From positions 48,435 through 112,434 of the forward strand of contig DAOUME010000014.1 of assembly GCA_034411995.1 (NCBI GenBank): 64,000 nt of DNA. The letters are read 5' to 3'. The position numbers and the translations under genes are program-made. Below are positions 40,324 to 47,849 of this stretch, in pieces. The stretch's first letter is position 1. Each line of letters opens with the position of its first letter. The stretch comes from JAUVXJ01 sp034411995. Lineage in GTDB: Bacteria; Chloroflexota; Anaerolineae; UBA7937; B3-Chlor. The notes beneath the pieces are model-generated. The model was not told the origin of the DNA and made no database searches. It was given only the letters and a program-made list of their open reading frames with translations.

Positions 40324-41460
40324 ATGAGCAAGGCCAGGAGTGGCTTCCAACCGTTCGAAATGGAACGTATGATGTCCAAGTGGGAGAACGTCGTGGAGTA
40401 CAACCTGTCGGAGAGCGGCGTCCACCCTCTTTCCGTCCGCGAGCTGGTGGATGATCCGGCCGTCCTCCAGCAGGTGCTGGATACCCCGCTGCACTACCCA
40501 CAGGCCAATGGCATCGTCGAGCTGCGAGAGAACATCGCTGCTCTCTACCCCGGTGCAACTCCGGACAATGTGCTGGTGACCGTAGGCTGCATCGAAGCCA
40601 ACTTCATCACCCTGCAAACCATGGTGGCTCCCGGAGAAGAGGTCGCCGTGATGGTGCCGAACTACATGCAGATCTGGGGTGTCGCCCAGAATCTCGGCCT
40701 CAAGGTCAGGACCTTTCAGCTCCGGGAGGAACTGGGATGGGGGCCCGATCTGGACCAACTGAACGACGTGGTGTCTGAGAAGACCAAACTGATCGCCGTC
40801 TGCAATCCGGACAACCCCACGGGCCACATCCTGACCGGAGAAGAGATGGAGGCCATCATCTCCGCAGCCGACCGTGTGGGGGCCTGGCTGCTCGCTGACG
40901 AGGTGTACAGTGGGGCGGAGCGGCTGACCGAAACCCAGACGCCCTCCTTCTGGGGGCGTTACGACAAGGTGCTGGCCATGAATAGCCTGAGCAAGGCCTA
41001 CGGCCTGCCTGGCCTGCGGATCGGCTGGGTGGTGGGGCCCGAGGACACGGTAGACGATATCTGGGCCCGCCACGAGTATGTCACCATCAGCGCCCCCATG
41101 CTCTCCAACCTGCTGGCGGCCATCGCGCTAACGCCCCGGGTGCGGCCCCGCTTGCTCCAGCGGACCCGCGAATACATTCGCAGGGGATACCCCATCCTCG
41201 ACGCCTGGCTGGAGAGTCACGAGCGCACGTTCACTGTTGTCCCCCCAGAGGCGGCGGCCATCGCCTACGTACGCTACCACCTGGACATCAATTCCACGGA
41301 GCTGGTGCAGCGCCTGATGCAGGAGAAGAGCGTGTACATCGTGCCCGGCGACCACTTCGGCATGGATCGTTATCTGCGGATCAGCTTTGGGCTACCGCAG
41401 GATTATCTGAAGGCGGGACTGGAGCGGATCCACGCGTTGATCGTGGACTTGAAGCAGTGA
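40324..41460 (+). CDS. Class I PLP-dependent aminotransferase
   Basis: A 378-residue fold-type I enzyme: LHYPQANGIVELRENIA, VTVGCIEANFITLQ, CNPDNPTGHIL, LLADEVYSGAE with the PLP-contacting Asp, NSLSKAYGLPGLRIGW with the Schiff-base Lys, and YLRISFGLP with the carboxylate-binding Arg. It transaminates an unidentified amino acid. The ATG at 40324 follows AAGGAGAGG and is preferred over the open frame from 40249. The threonine dehydratase-like gene starts 28 nt after its stop; the iron-dependent dehydrogenase gene follows, and together they look like an amino acid degradation unit. Confidence 0.88.
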   Translation: MSKARSGFQPFEMERMMSKWENVVEYNLSESGVHPLSVRELVDDPAVLQQVLDTPLHYPQANGIVELRENIAALYPGATPDNVLVTVGCIEANFITLQTMVAPGEEVAVMVPNYMQIWGVAQNLGLKVRTFQLREELGWGPDLDQLNDVVSEKTKLIAVCNPDNPTGHILTGEEMEAIISAADRVGAWLLADEVYSGAERLTETQTPSFWGRYDKVLAMNSLSKAYGLPGLRIGWVVGPEDTVDDIWARHEYVTISAPMLSNLLAAIALTPRVRPRLLQRTREYIRRGYPILDAWLESHERTFTVVPPEAAAIAYVRYHLDINSTELVQRLMQEKSVYIVPGDHFGMDRYLRISFGLPQDYLKAGLERIHALIVDLKQ

Positions 41461-41488
41461 ACCGGTAAAGCCGAGCGGGAAGAAGGCC

Positions 41489-42469
41489 ATGGCCCTTCAC
41501 GATCCGACGCTGCGAGACGTCTATCAAGCCAAACAGAGGGTTGCGCACCTGGCCAGGAGGACTCCCCTGGTCGTCTCGCCTTTGTTGAGTGAGCTGGTCG
41601 GCGGATCAGTCTACCTGAAGCTGGAGAACTTGCAGGAGACGGGTTCGTTCAAGATTCGGGGGGCTGCCAACAGGATGCTCACGCTGACCAGCGACCAGAA
41701 GGCGAGGGGAGTGATCGCCATCTCCACCGGCAACCACGGTCGAGCAGTGTCCCACGTGGCCAGGCAGATGGGAGTTCACGCCCTCATTTGCGTCCCGGAG
41801 GGAACTCCCAGGAACAAGCTAGATGGGATCAGGAGCCTCGGCGGCGAGATCGCGTTCAGCGGGAACACCTACGACGAGGCAGAGGACGAGGCTTTCCGGG
41901 TGGCGAAGGAGCGGGGATTGACCATGGTCAATCCCTACGACGATCCCTTCACCATCGCCGGGCAGGGGACCATCGGGCTGGAGTTGCTGGAGGACGTCCC
42001 CGAGATAGATACGGTACTGGTCCCGGTCGGAGGCGGAGGGCTGATCTCGGGGATAGCACTGGCTGTGAGGAGCATACGTCGTGCGGTTCGAGTGGTGGGT
42101 GTTTCCATGGAGCGTGCGCCGGTCATGTACCACAGCCTGAAGGCCGGCAGGCCGATCAGGATGGAGCAGGAGGAGAGCCTGGCCGATGCCCTGGTGGGCG
42201 GCATAGGCCTGGACAACCAGTATACGTTCCGTGTGGTTCAGGAGTGCGTTGACGACTTCCTTCTGGTGTCGGAAAAGGAGATAGCTGAAGGGGTGGTCTT
42301 TGCCCTGGAGAGGCACCAACTGGTGGTGGAGGGCGCGGGTGCGGTGGGTTTGGCGGCGCTGCTGAGCGGGAAGGTGAAAGAGCCCGGGGGCCACCTGGCG
42401 GTAGTCGTCAGTGGAGGCAACATAGACGTACCGCTGCTCTTGAAGCTAGCGCAGAAGGGCACAGGGTGA
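41489..42469 (+). CDS. Threonine dehydratase-like PLP enzyme (fold type II; IlvA/TdcB/EutB-like)
   Basis: The 326-residue protein has the fold-type II hallmarks: the PLP Lys in QETGSFKIRGAANRM, the Asn-containing STGNHGRAVSHVA, and the Gly-rich phosphate loop PVGGGGLISGIA. The ACT regulatory domain of biosynthetic IlvA is absent, as in catabolic TdcB-type and EutB enzymes. It would deaminate threonine, serine or a hydroxyamino acid to a 2-oxo acid. Because an ornithine cyclodeaminase-like (EutC-like) gene lies close by, a role like that of EutB/EutC in hydroxyectoine breakdown is worth considering, but the other ectoine genes are not here. Confidence 0.88.
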   Translation: MALHDPTLRDVYQAKQRVAHLARRTPLVVSPLLSELVGGSVYLKLENLQETGSFKIRGAANRMLTLTSDQKARGVIAISTGNHGRAVSHVARQMGVHALICVPEGTPRNKLDGIRSLGGEIAFSGNTYDEAEDEAFRVAKERGLTMVNPYDDPFTIAGQGTIGLELLEDVPEIDTVLVPVGGGGLISGIALAVRSIRRAVRVVGVSMERAPVMYHSLKAGRPIRMEQEESLADALVGGIGLDNQYTFRVVQECVDDFLLVSEKEIAEGVVFALERHQLVVEGAGAVGLAALLSGKVKEPGGHLAVVVSGGNIDVPLLLKLAQKGTG

Positions 42470-42611
42470 GGGGATCTGGTTCGTTCCGCTCCGCATCGCG
42501 CACCCCAGTCTCTGGGATGAGCACCTGGGGCTCGCCCGGCCCGGAGTCTGGTCGTTTGGAGGCCTGGCCAGGGGCCTGGTGTGCGGGCGACAGGACCGGG
42601 GGTGAGAGGGT

Positions 42612-43886
42612 ATGGCCAAGAGATTCGAGAGAGCGAGAGTGCTGATCCGCGAGTTCAAAGAGGAGCGGTACGTGTGCGGCGACGGTGTGCTGCACGAGGC
42701 GGGCCGGCTTGTTGGCCAGTTGGGCACGAAGGCCGTTCTGGTGCGCCCCGGCTTCTCTGGGTCGGGGTCACTGGTCGACGTGGTGACCAGATCGCTGTCT
42801 GAGGCGGGGGTCGAAGTGCTGGGCGAAATCAAAGGGGCCGCCCCTAACGCGCCGCGCGAAGACCTCCAACGCATCACGCTCGAACTGGAGGCCTGCGACC
42901 CGGACGTGATTGTCTGTGTGGGAGGAGGGAGCAGCATCGATGCCACGAAGGCTGCCGAGGTGCTGCGAACGCTGGGCGGTGAGATAGACGACTACTTCGG
43001 GACCGGCAGGGTGACGGAGGGAGTGCGAGCGACAGGCAAGTCGCTTACGCCCCTGGTGGCCATTCAGACGGCGGCGAGCTCCGCCGCACATCTCACGAAG
43101 TATTCCAACATCACCGACGTGTCAGCGGGACAGAAGAAACTCATCGTGGACGAGGCTATCACCCCACCGCGGGCGGTGTTCGACTACGAGGTCACCAAGT
43201 CCATGTCTCCGGCGTTTACGGCCGATGGTGCCTGGGACGGGATTTCGCATTCCCTGGAGGTGCTGTACGGGAGCGTCGGCCAACCCTACTATGACAAGGT
43301 GGCCGAGGTGGCCAGGGAGGGCATCGGACTGGTCGTGGAGTACGTCGAGCGGGCGGTGAAGGACCCGGCCGATACCGAAGCCCGCTCTGGCCTGGGGTAC
43401 GCTACCGACCTGGGAGGGTACGCCATCATGCTGGGTGGCACCAATGGGGGGCACCTCACGAGTTTCTCGCTGGTAGACATCCTCAGTCATGGGCGGGCTT
43501 GTGGGATCTTGAACCCCTACTACACGGTGTTCTTCGCGCCCGCGATTGAACAGCCGCTGCGGATGATCGGCGACCTGCTCCGAGGGGCGAGCCTGATCGA
43601 GGCGCCCATTGATGACCTCTCTGGACGCGAACTGGCGATCGTGGTTGCCGAAGGGATGATGTCGCTGAGCAGGCGGCTGGGCTTTCCCACCAAGCTGGGC
43701 GAGGTGAAGGGGTTCTCCACGGAGCACATTCAGCGAGCCCTGTCGGCGGCCAAGGACCCACAGCTCAGGATGAAGCTGGAGAACATGCCTGTGCCGCTGA
43801 CCGCCGAGATGGTGGACGTATACATGGGTTCAGTTCTGGAAGCGGCCCGAGACGGCGACCTGAGCCTGATCAAGAACGTGCCTTAG
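42612..43886 (+). CDS. Iron-containing (group III) alcohol dehydrogenase
   Basis: The 424-residue enzyme has an NAD-binding N-terminal domain (VRPGFSGSGSLVDVV, CDPDVIVCVGGGSSIDATKAAEV) and an all-helical metal-binding C-terminal domain. The metal site has Asp and His in DGAWDGISHSLE and His in DILSHGRACGILNPYY, with a further His expected in GGHLTSFSL. It oxidises or reduces an alcohol/aldehyde pair, possibly a hydroxy acid derived from amino acids. It is 142 nt after the dehydratase gene and likely in the same transcript. The C-terminus is about 40 residues longer than the shortest family members. Confidence 0.88.
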   Translation: MAKRFERARVLIREFKEERYVCGDGVLHEAGRLVGQLGTKAVLVRPGFSGSGSLVDVVTRSLSEAGVEVLGEIKGAAPNAPREDLQRITLELEACDPDVIVCVGGGSSIDATKAAEVLRTLGGEIDDYFGTGRVTEGVRATGKSLTPLVAIQTAASSAAHLTKYSNITDVSAGQKKLIVDEAITPPRAVFDYEVTKSMSPAFTADGAWDGISHSLEVLYGSVGQPYYDKVAEVAREGIGLVVEYVERAVKDPADTEARSGLGYATDLGGYAIMLGGTNGGHLTSFSLVDILSHGRACGILNPYYTVFFAPAIEQPLRMIGDLLRGASLIEAPIDDLSGRELAIVVAEGMMSLSRRLGFPTKLGEVKGFSTEHIQRALSAAKDPQLRMKLENMPVPLTAEMVDVYMGSVLEAARDGDLSLIKNVP

Positions 43887-43988
43887 CAGGAGCCCTGGGG
43901 CAGACGACGTCAGGACTTACACCTGGCGAGTGCTCGGCTGGGTTCTCGTGGCTGGACGGTCCAGAGGGCGCGACAAGAGGGAAAGGCC

Positions 43989-44040
43989 ACAGAGGCACAG
44001 AGAGAGTGAGGGTGGCTCTGCGTACTCTCCGTGCCTCTGT
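43989..44040. repeat. Imperfect inverted repeat of a dispersed type
   Basis: The 16-nt arms (ACAGAGGCACAGAGAG at 43989-44004; its complement with one mismatch at 44025-44040) flank a 20-nt centre. The GAGGCACAGAG motif resembles dispersed repeats seen in many bacterial genomes. Confidence 0.55.
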
Positions 44041-44114
44041 AATGGGAGGACCCGATTGGGAAGGTGCCCTGTCCGTGCTTTCGGTCGGACGCCCTACCGC
44101 CCGGAAGCGGCGTA

Positions 44115-44270
44115 CTATCCGGCGAGAGCCGTGTACCTGGCAGCATCAGCATCGATACCCTGCTGAATGTCCTCGTTCTTAGCGGCGTAGTAGTCGTCCG
44201 CCAGAGCCGTGTATCGGGCCGCGCTGGCGTCAATTCCACGCTGTGCGGCGGCGTCTTTCTCCCTAAGGGG
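44115..44270 (-). pseudogene. Fragment of a helical repeat protein
   Basis: The minus strand encodes two copies of G-I-D-A-x-A-A-R-Y-T-A-L-A spaced 26 residues apart (78 nt), joined by DDYYAAKNEDIQQ. The repeats begin and end abruptly without a gene around them. I recall similar repeats in large Chloroflexota surface proteins; here only a relic remains. Confidence 0.4.
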
Positions 44271-44289
44271 CTCGCCCAGGGCTGTCCAC

Positions 44290-44442
44290 CGGGCCACGGT
44301 GAGCCTGTGCCGCCTCCTGCGGGAGCAAGGTAGGCAAGAAGAAGCGCGCCAGCTCCTGGCAGAGGTATACGACTGGTTCACAGAGGGGTTCGACACTCCG
44401 GACCGCCAAGAGGCCAGGGCGCTGCTGGAAGACCTGGGCTAG
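44290..44442 (+). pseudogene. C-terminal remnant of a TPR/ATPase (adenylate-cyclase-type) regulator
   Basis: The frame reads SLCRLLREQGRQEEARQLL then AEVYDWFTEGFDTPDRQEARAL to a stop at 44442. This is the usual last TPR of large predicted-ATPase/cyclase and LuxR-type regulators (L-A-x-V-Y-x-W-F-T-E-G-F-D-T). Nothing upstream encodes the rest, so it is a relic. The region 43887-44551 as a whole holds no intact gene. Confidence 0.55.
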
Positions 44443-44551
44443 GGATCCCCACCCGAACTGCTGAACGCGTCAGTCGCTGTACAGTGCCCCTTGCTTCTTT
44501 TTCACTCGGTCCAGAGCGTGGGAGGCGACCTTCGGGCCTAGCGTCCGATGG

Positions 44552-45733
44552 TCACCGCTCGGTGTAGACCCAGTATCTCTCACCGTCGGTGGCGACCTCG
44601 ACGCTGCCCTGTCGGTCGGTGCGGTAGGTGTCGATGCCCTCCAGCTTCTCCAGGGTCACCTGGTCTGGATGGCCAAACCGGTTATCGGCCCCCACGGAGA
44701 TGATGGCCAACTCGGGGTGCACCGCCTGGAGGAAGGGTAGAGTCAAGGACGTATCGCCTCCGTGATGGGGCACCTTGAGCACTAGGGAGTCCAGGGGCTG
44801 TCCGGACGAGAGTAACGTCTTTTCGGCCTCGGCCAAGACGTCCGCTGAGAGGAGTACGGAGAAGCGCCCGTACTGCAAGCGCAGCACCACGGAGTCGTTG
44901 TTCAGGTCCGACGCGGTGCCGGTCATCAGCTCGGCCGGGGGGTGGAGGACGTCCAGTCGCAGCTCTTCGCCCAGGTTGAGCTGCATTCCCGCCTGTGCCC
45001 TGCGGAAAGGAACCCCTCTTTCCTCGATCAGGGATCTCCAGGCCTCGCAGGTGGCGTTGGGGCACTCCTGCCCCCCATCCAAGACCAGCCCCACGTCGTA
45101 TCGCTGCAGCAGGTCCACCAACCCTCCCACGTGGTCAAGCTCGGGATGGGTGAGGACCACCAGGTCTAGGCTGTGATCCCAGAAGGGCATTCTCCCGCCC
45201 AGGTGCGAGAGGAGCGCTGAGGGGCTGGGTCCTCCATCGATGAGGACCTGCTGTCCGTTGGGACACTGGATGAAGATGGCGTCTCCCTGGGCCACGTCGA
45301 GGAAGTGGACGTGCAGGCGGCCGTCCGGCATCTGGAGAGCGGCTATGGAGGCCAGGATCACCAGGAGGGCCAGGCCGCCGATTAGGAGCTTCGTGCCCAA
45401 GCGCTGAGTGAGGGCTGTCCGTATTTCGCTGAGGCGGGCGCGCCTCAAGTGCACGCTCGCCATGGCGGCGGCGAACAGCCCGTAGTACAGCCACATGGCG
45501 CTTGCGCTGAAGCCGCCCAGGTCGATGCTGGTGAGGGGGAGGCGGGCGGTCAGCTCGACGACCCTGATGGTGTAGGTGAGGAACAACCAGGCCACCCAGG
45601 CCACGGGCTGACCCAGGAGAGGGTGTAGGGCTCCCAGCAGTGTGGCCAAACCGCCCACGATCATCACCGCGGGTTGGCCAGGAATCAGATTGTCAGGAAG
45701 TTGGTCACGCATCACCTCTGTCGGTTGAGACAT
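44552..45733 (-). pseudogene. comEC: 5'-truncated comEC (last membrane helices plus metallo-beta-lactamase domain)
   Basis: About 390 residues match the C-terminal half of the DNA-uptake channel ComEC: PGQPAVMIVGG, then AWLFLTYTIRVVELTARLPL, the final helices to about residue 140, and the ComEC-type metallo-beta-lactamase domain (VHFLDVAQGDAIFIQCPNGQ, VLIDGGPSP, LTHPELDHVGG, KVPHHGGDTS, DNRFGHP). The DNA-binding OB domain and the first membrane helices of the usual 700-800 residue protein are missing. Homology stops near 45690-45715, where the plasmid-like rep region begins. Translation could still start at ATG 45733 or 45712 and give a partial protein, but transport function would be lost. 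Confidence 0.75.
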
Positions 45734-45846
45734 TGCTCGAGGTGTCAAGGCTACTTGTGGGAACAGACCGATGGTGTGCGACCTAGACGACCTGAGTCGA
45801 TCTTGGGACCGCAACAGCAGGATGGATGTAGCGCGGGAGGCCCGAG

Positions 45847-47055
45847 ATGTCCGAATACAGGATCGAAGATAGTCTGGTGCCCATCACTAAGGGCAAGGAA
45901 GGTCTGCGCGGCTTTGGATTCGAGCCCGCCTTCAACGAGTTCTACGACCTGTATGCCAGTGACAAGGTACTGAGCAAGCCGATCCTGCGCCTGGAGGACA
46001 TTGCGTTGTATCTATACCTGCGCAAGTGCGTCAATGTCGAGAAGGAGGGGTGGAAGCCGCCGTCCATCAGACACTTGAAGCGGAAGTTCAGAATCGGGGC
46101 AGACACGCTGTACGAGGTACTCGAACGCTTGGAGGGAGCTCATCTTCTGCGCAAGGTGTCGGGCGCGAGGAGAAGCGGGAACGTACCGAACCAGTACCAT
46201 CTCTTTGATCCCTTGCCGCAAGAGGAGTTCATAGAAGCTGCAAGGGCAGGAGCATTCTCTGTGTCTTCCCACAATGGATCAAGGGATCAGGGGCCGGCAA
46301 GGGATGTTCCTGCCTCAGGACCAGGGGTGTTCCCGTCCCAGGAACAGGGGTGTTCCCACCCTGGGAACAGGGCTGTTCCCGCCTCGGGATCAGAGGGTGT
46401 TCCTACCCCAGGACCAATAACAGACTTGTCGAGAACAGACTTAGCAGAAACAGACTTACAACAAACAGACACCGTTGCGGTTGTCTGTGACCGACTGCTG
46501 GGTTTCGCTGATGCCAACGACGAGCACCTGGCGCGAGAAGTCGCGCTGGAATTGGCGGGACGGGCCACCATGGAGCAGGTGGAGGGATGGATAGACTACA
46601 TCGAGCATAAGGGGAAGAACTTGTCATCGCCGTTGGGCTTCTTGATATCCAAGTTGAGGAAGGGAGAGCCGCCGCCGCGTGCCAGAACCTATAGGCGACC
46701 CACTGTTCGCGACCCCGCCGAGAGAGCCGAGCTGCGAGAGAGGCAGAGCAAGATCCTGGAATCGAGAGGAGTGAGTCCGGAGATCGCTGAAGGTCTTCTG
46801 GATCTATGGGCGGACGTCTTGAGCAGCGTGCGCAACCAGACCACAGGTGAGATCTTCGAGGAGTGGTTCTTGGATACCGTCCTTCTGGAGAAGGGAGATG
46901 GACGGACCGTCATCGGCGTGCCCAGCGATGTGCATCAACACATGCTAGGAGAAAGAAAGCGTCCTCTGATCGAGCGTGCCTTCAACTACGCGGATTGCGA
47001 GATGGGTGAACTGGTTTTCGAGGTGTACGAGCAGGGAGGCCAGAGATGCACGTGA
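45847..47055 (+). CDS. Plasmid-type replication initiator: winged-helix N-terminus, iteron linker, DnaA domain I-like C-terminus
   Basis: The 402-residue protein has a winged-helix-like N-terminal domain (about 25-125; EDIALYLYLRKCVN, SIRHLKRKFRIGADTLYEVLERLEGA then HLLRKV) typical of Rep and primosomal initiators. A low-complexity Gly/Pro/Ser linker (about 135-200) is encoded by the 23-bp iterons and 15-bp repeats. The C-terminal domain (about 315-400: LWADVLSSVRNQTTGEIFEEWF, VIGVPSDVHQHML, ELVFEV) resembles DnaA domain I, which binds DnaB helicase. The architecture parallels phage lambda O. It overlaps parA by 10 nt. GGGAGG lies before the ATG. A half-iteron (GGGAACAG, 45759-45766) upstream may serve autoregulation. 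Confidence 0.7.
   Translation: MSEYRIEDSLVPITKGKEGLRGFGFEPAFNEFYDLYASDKVLSKPILRLEDIALYLYLRKCVNVEKEGWKPPSIRHLKRKFRIGADTLYEVLERLEGAHLLRKVSGARRSGNVPNQYHLFDPLPQEEFIEAARAGAFSVSSHNGSRDQGPARDVPASGPGVFPSQEQGCSHPGNRAVPASGSEGVPTPGPITDLSRTDLAETDLQQTDTVAVVCDRLLGFADANDEHLAREVALELAGRATMEQVEGWIDYIEHKGKNLSSPLGFLISKLRKGEPPPRARTYRRPTVRDPAERAELRERQSKILESRGVSPEIAEGLLDLWADVLSSVRNQTTGEIFEEWFLDTVLLEKGDGRTVIGVPSDVHQHMLGERKRPLIERAFNYADCEMGELVFEVYEQGGQRCT
46305..46416 (+). repeat. 23-bp iterons (candidate replication origin) inside the rep gene
   Basis: Five directly repeated units start at 46305, 46328, 46351, 46374 and 46398 (periods 23, 23, 23, 24). Each contains TGTTCC-N7-GGAACA or a one-base variant. Because 23 is not a multiple of three, each copy is translated in a different frame, so selection appears to act on DNA, not on the peptide. 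The period of about two helical turns is typical of Rep-binding iterons. Confidence 0.75.
46419..46470 (+). repeat. 15-bp A-rich direct repeats next to the iterons (candidate unwinding element)
   Basis: AACAGACTT recurs at 46419, 46434 and 46449, and AACAGAC at 46464, a strict 15-bp period. The segment is much richer in A than the flanks and directly follows the iterons, as expected of a DNA unwinding element or helicase-loading region. It encodes a TDL-xx repeat in the Rep linker. Confidence 0.6.
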
Positions 47056-47849
47056 TAGCGATTGTGAACAGGAAGGGCGGCTCAGGCAAGACCACCACCG
47101 CCTTCAACCTGACTGGAGCATTGGCGGAGCGCGGGCTGAAAGTCCTGGCGGTGGATCTCGACCCGCAGGGCAGCCTGAGCAGGCAGGGTTTCGGCGTGGA
47201 TTCAGGGGAACCGACCCTGTCGCAGGTCTTCGACGACAGAGGGGAGGGCTTCTCCAAGTTGGTGCAGCCGATCAAGGACCTGGAGGGAGTGCTCGTGGTG
47301 CCAGGGGACCGGGAGTTAAACGCCATCGATAAGGGGTTGAGGGAGATGGTGGGGCGAGAGTTCGTGCTCCGCCGGGGGCTGCAGGAACTGGACGGTCTCT
47401 CGCAGCACGAACCACGAAGTCTGGATTTCATCCTGCTGGATTGCCCCCCTAGCCTTGGGTACCTGACCGCCAACGCCCTGGTGGCAGCCTCCTGGGTGTT
47501 GATTCCCATGGACACCTCACCTATGGGTCGCGAGGCCTTCCTGGACACCATGAGCATGGTGCGGCAGGCCCAGGATGGGATCAACGTCCAATTGCGGACC
47601 CTGGGCATCCTGGTGACCAACATCAATCCTAGGACCGTCTTCGAGCGAGAGGTGGAAGAGCTGCTACGGCAAGAGTACGGAGATCTGGTATTCAGGACGT
47701 TGATCCCCCATTCCATCAAGGCCAAGGAGGCCATGGAGGCCCAGCAGGCCTATGTCTTCTATGACCCAAGCGGGCGCCACTCAGCTCTGGCCGAGAGGTA
47801 CAGGGAGTTGGCCACAGAGATCCTACAAAGATGCGGGAGGGGGCCATGA
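47046..47849 (+). CDS. parA: ParA-family partition ATPase
   Basis: The 267-residue protein is a deviant Walker ATPase: KGGSGKTTTAFNL (signature Lys in KGGxGKT), VDLDPQGSLS (Walker A'), and FILLDCPPSLGYLTANAL (Walker B). It forms ATP-dependent patterns on the nucleoid to segregate a replicon bound by ParB. The small size without an N-terminal HTH marks type Ib/chromosomal-like ParA. It overlaps the rep gene by 10 nt and the parB ATG by 4 nt, so rep-parA-parB is one operon. Confidence 0.93.
   Translation: MHVIAIVNRKGGSGKTTTAFNLTGALAERGLKVLAVDLDPQGSLSRQGFGVDSGEPTLSQVFDDRGEGFSKLVQPIKDLEGVLVVPGDRELNAIDKGLREMVGREFVLRRGLQELDGLSQHEPRSLDFILLDCPPSLGYLTANALVAASWVLIPMDTSPMGREAFLDTMSMVRQAQDGINVQLRTLGILVTNINPRTVFEREVEELLRQEYGDLVFRTLIPHSIKAKEAMEAQQAYVFYDPSGRHSALAERYRELATEILQRCGRGP

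Noticed and set aside
46305..46416. CRISPR-like array
   Set aside because: The units are contiguous without unique spacers and lie in a coding frame; they are iterons, not CRISPR repeats.
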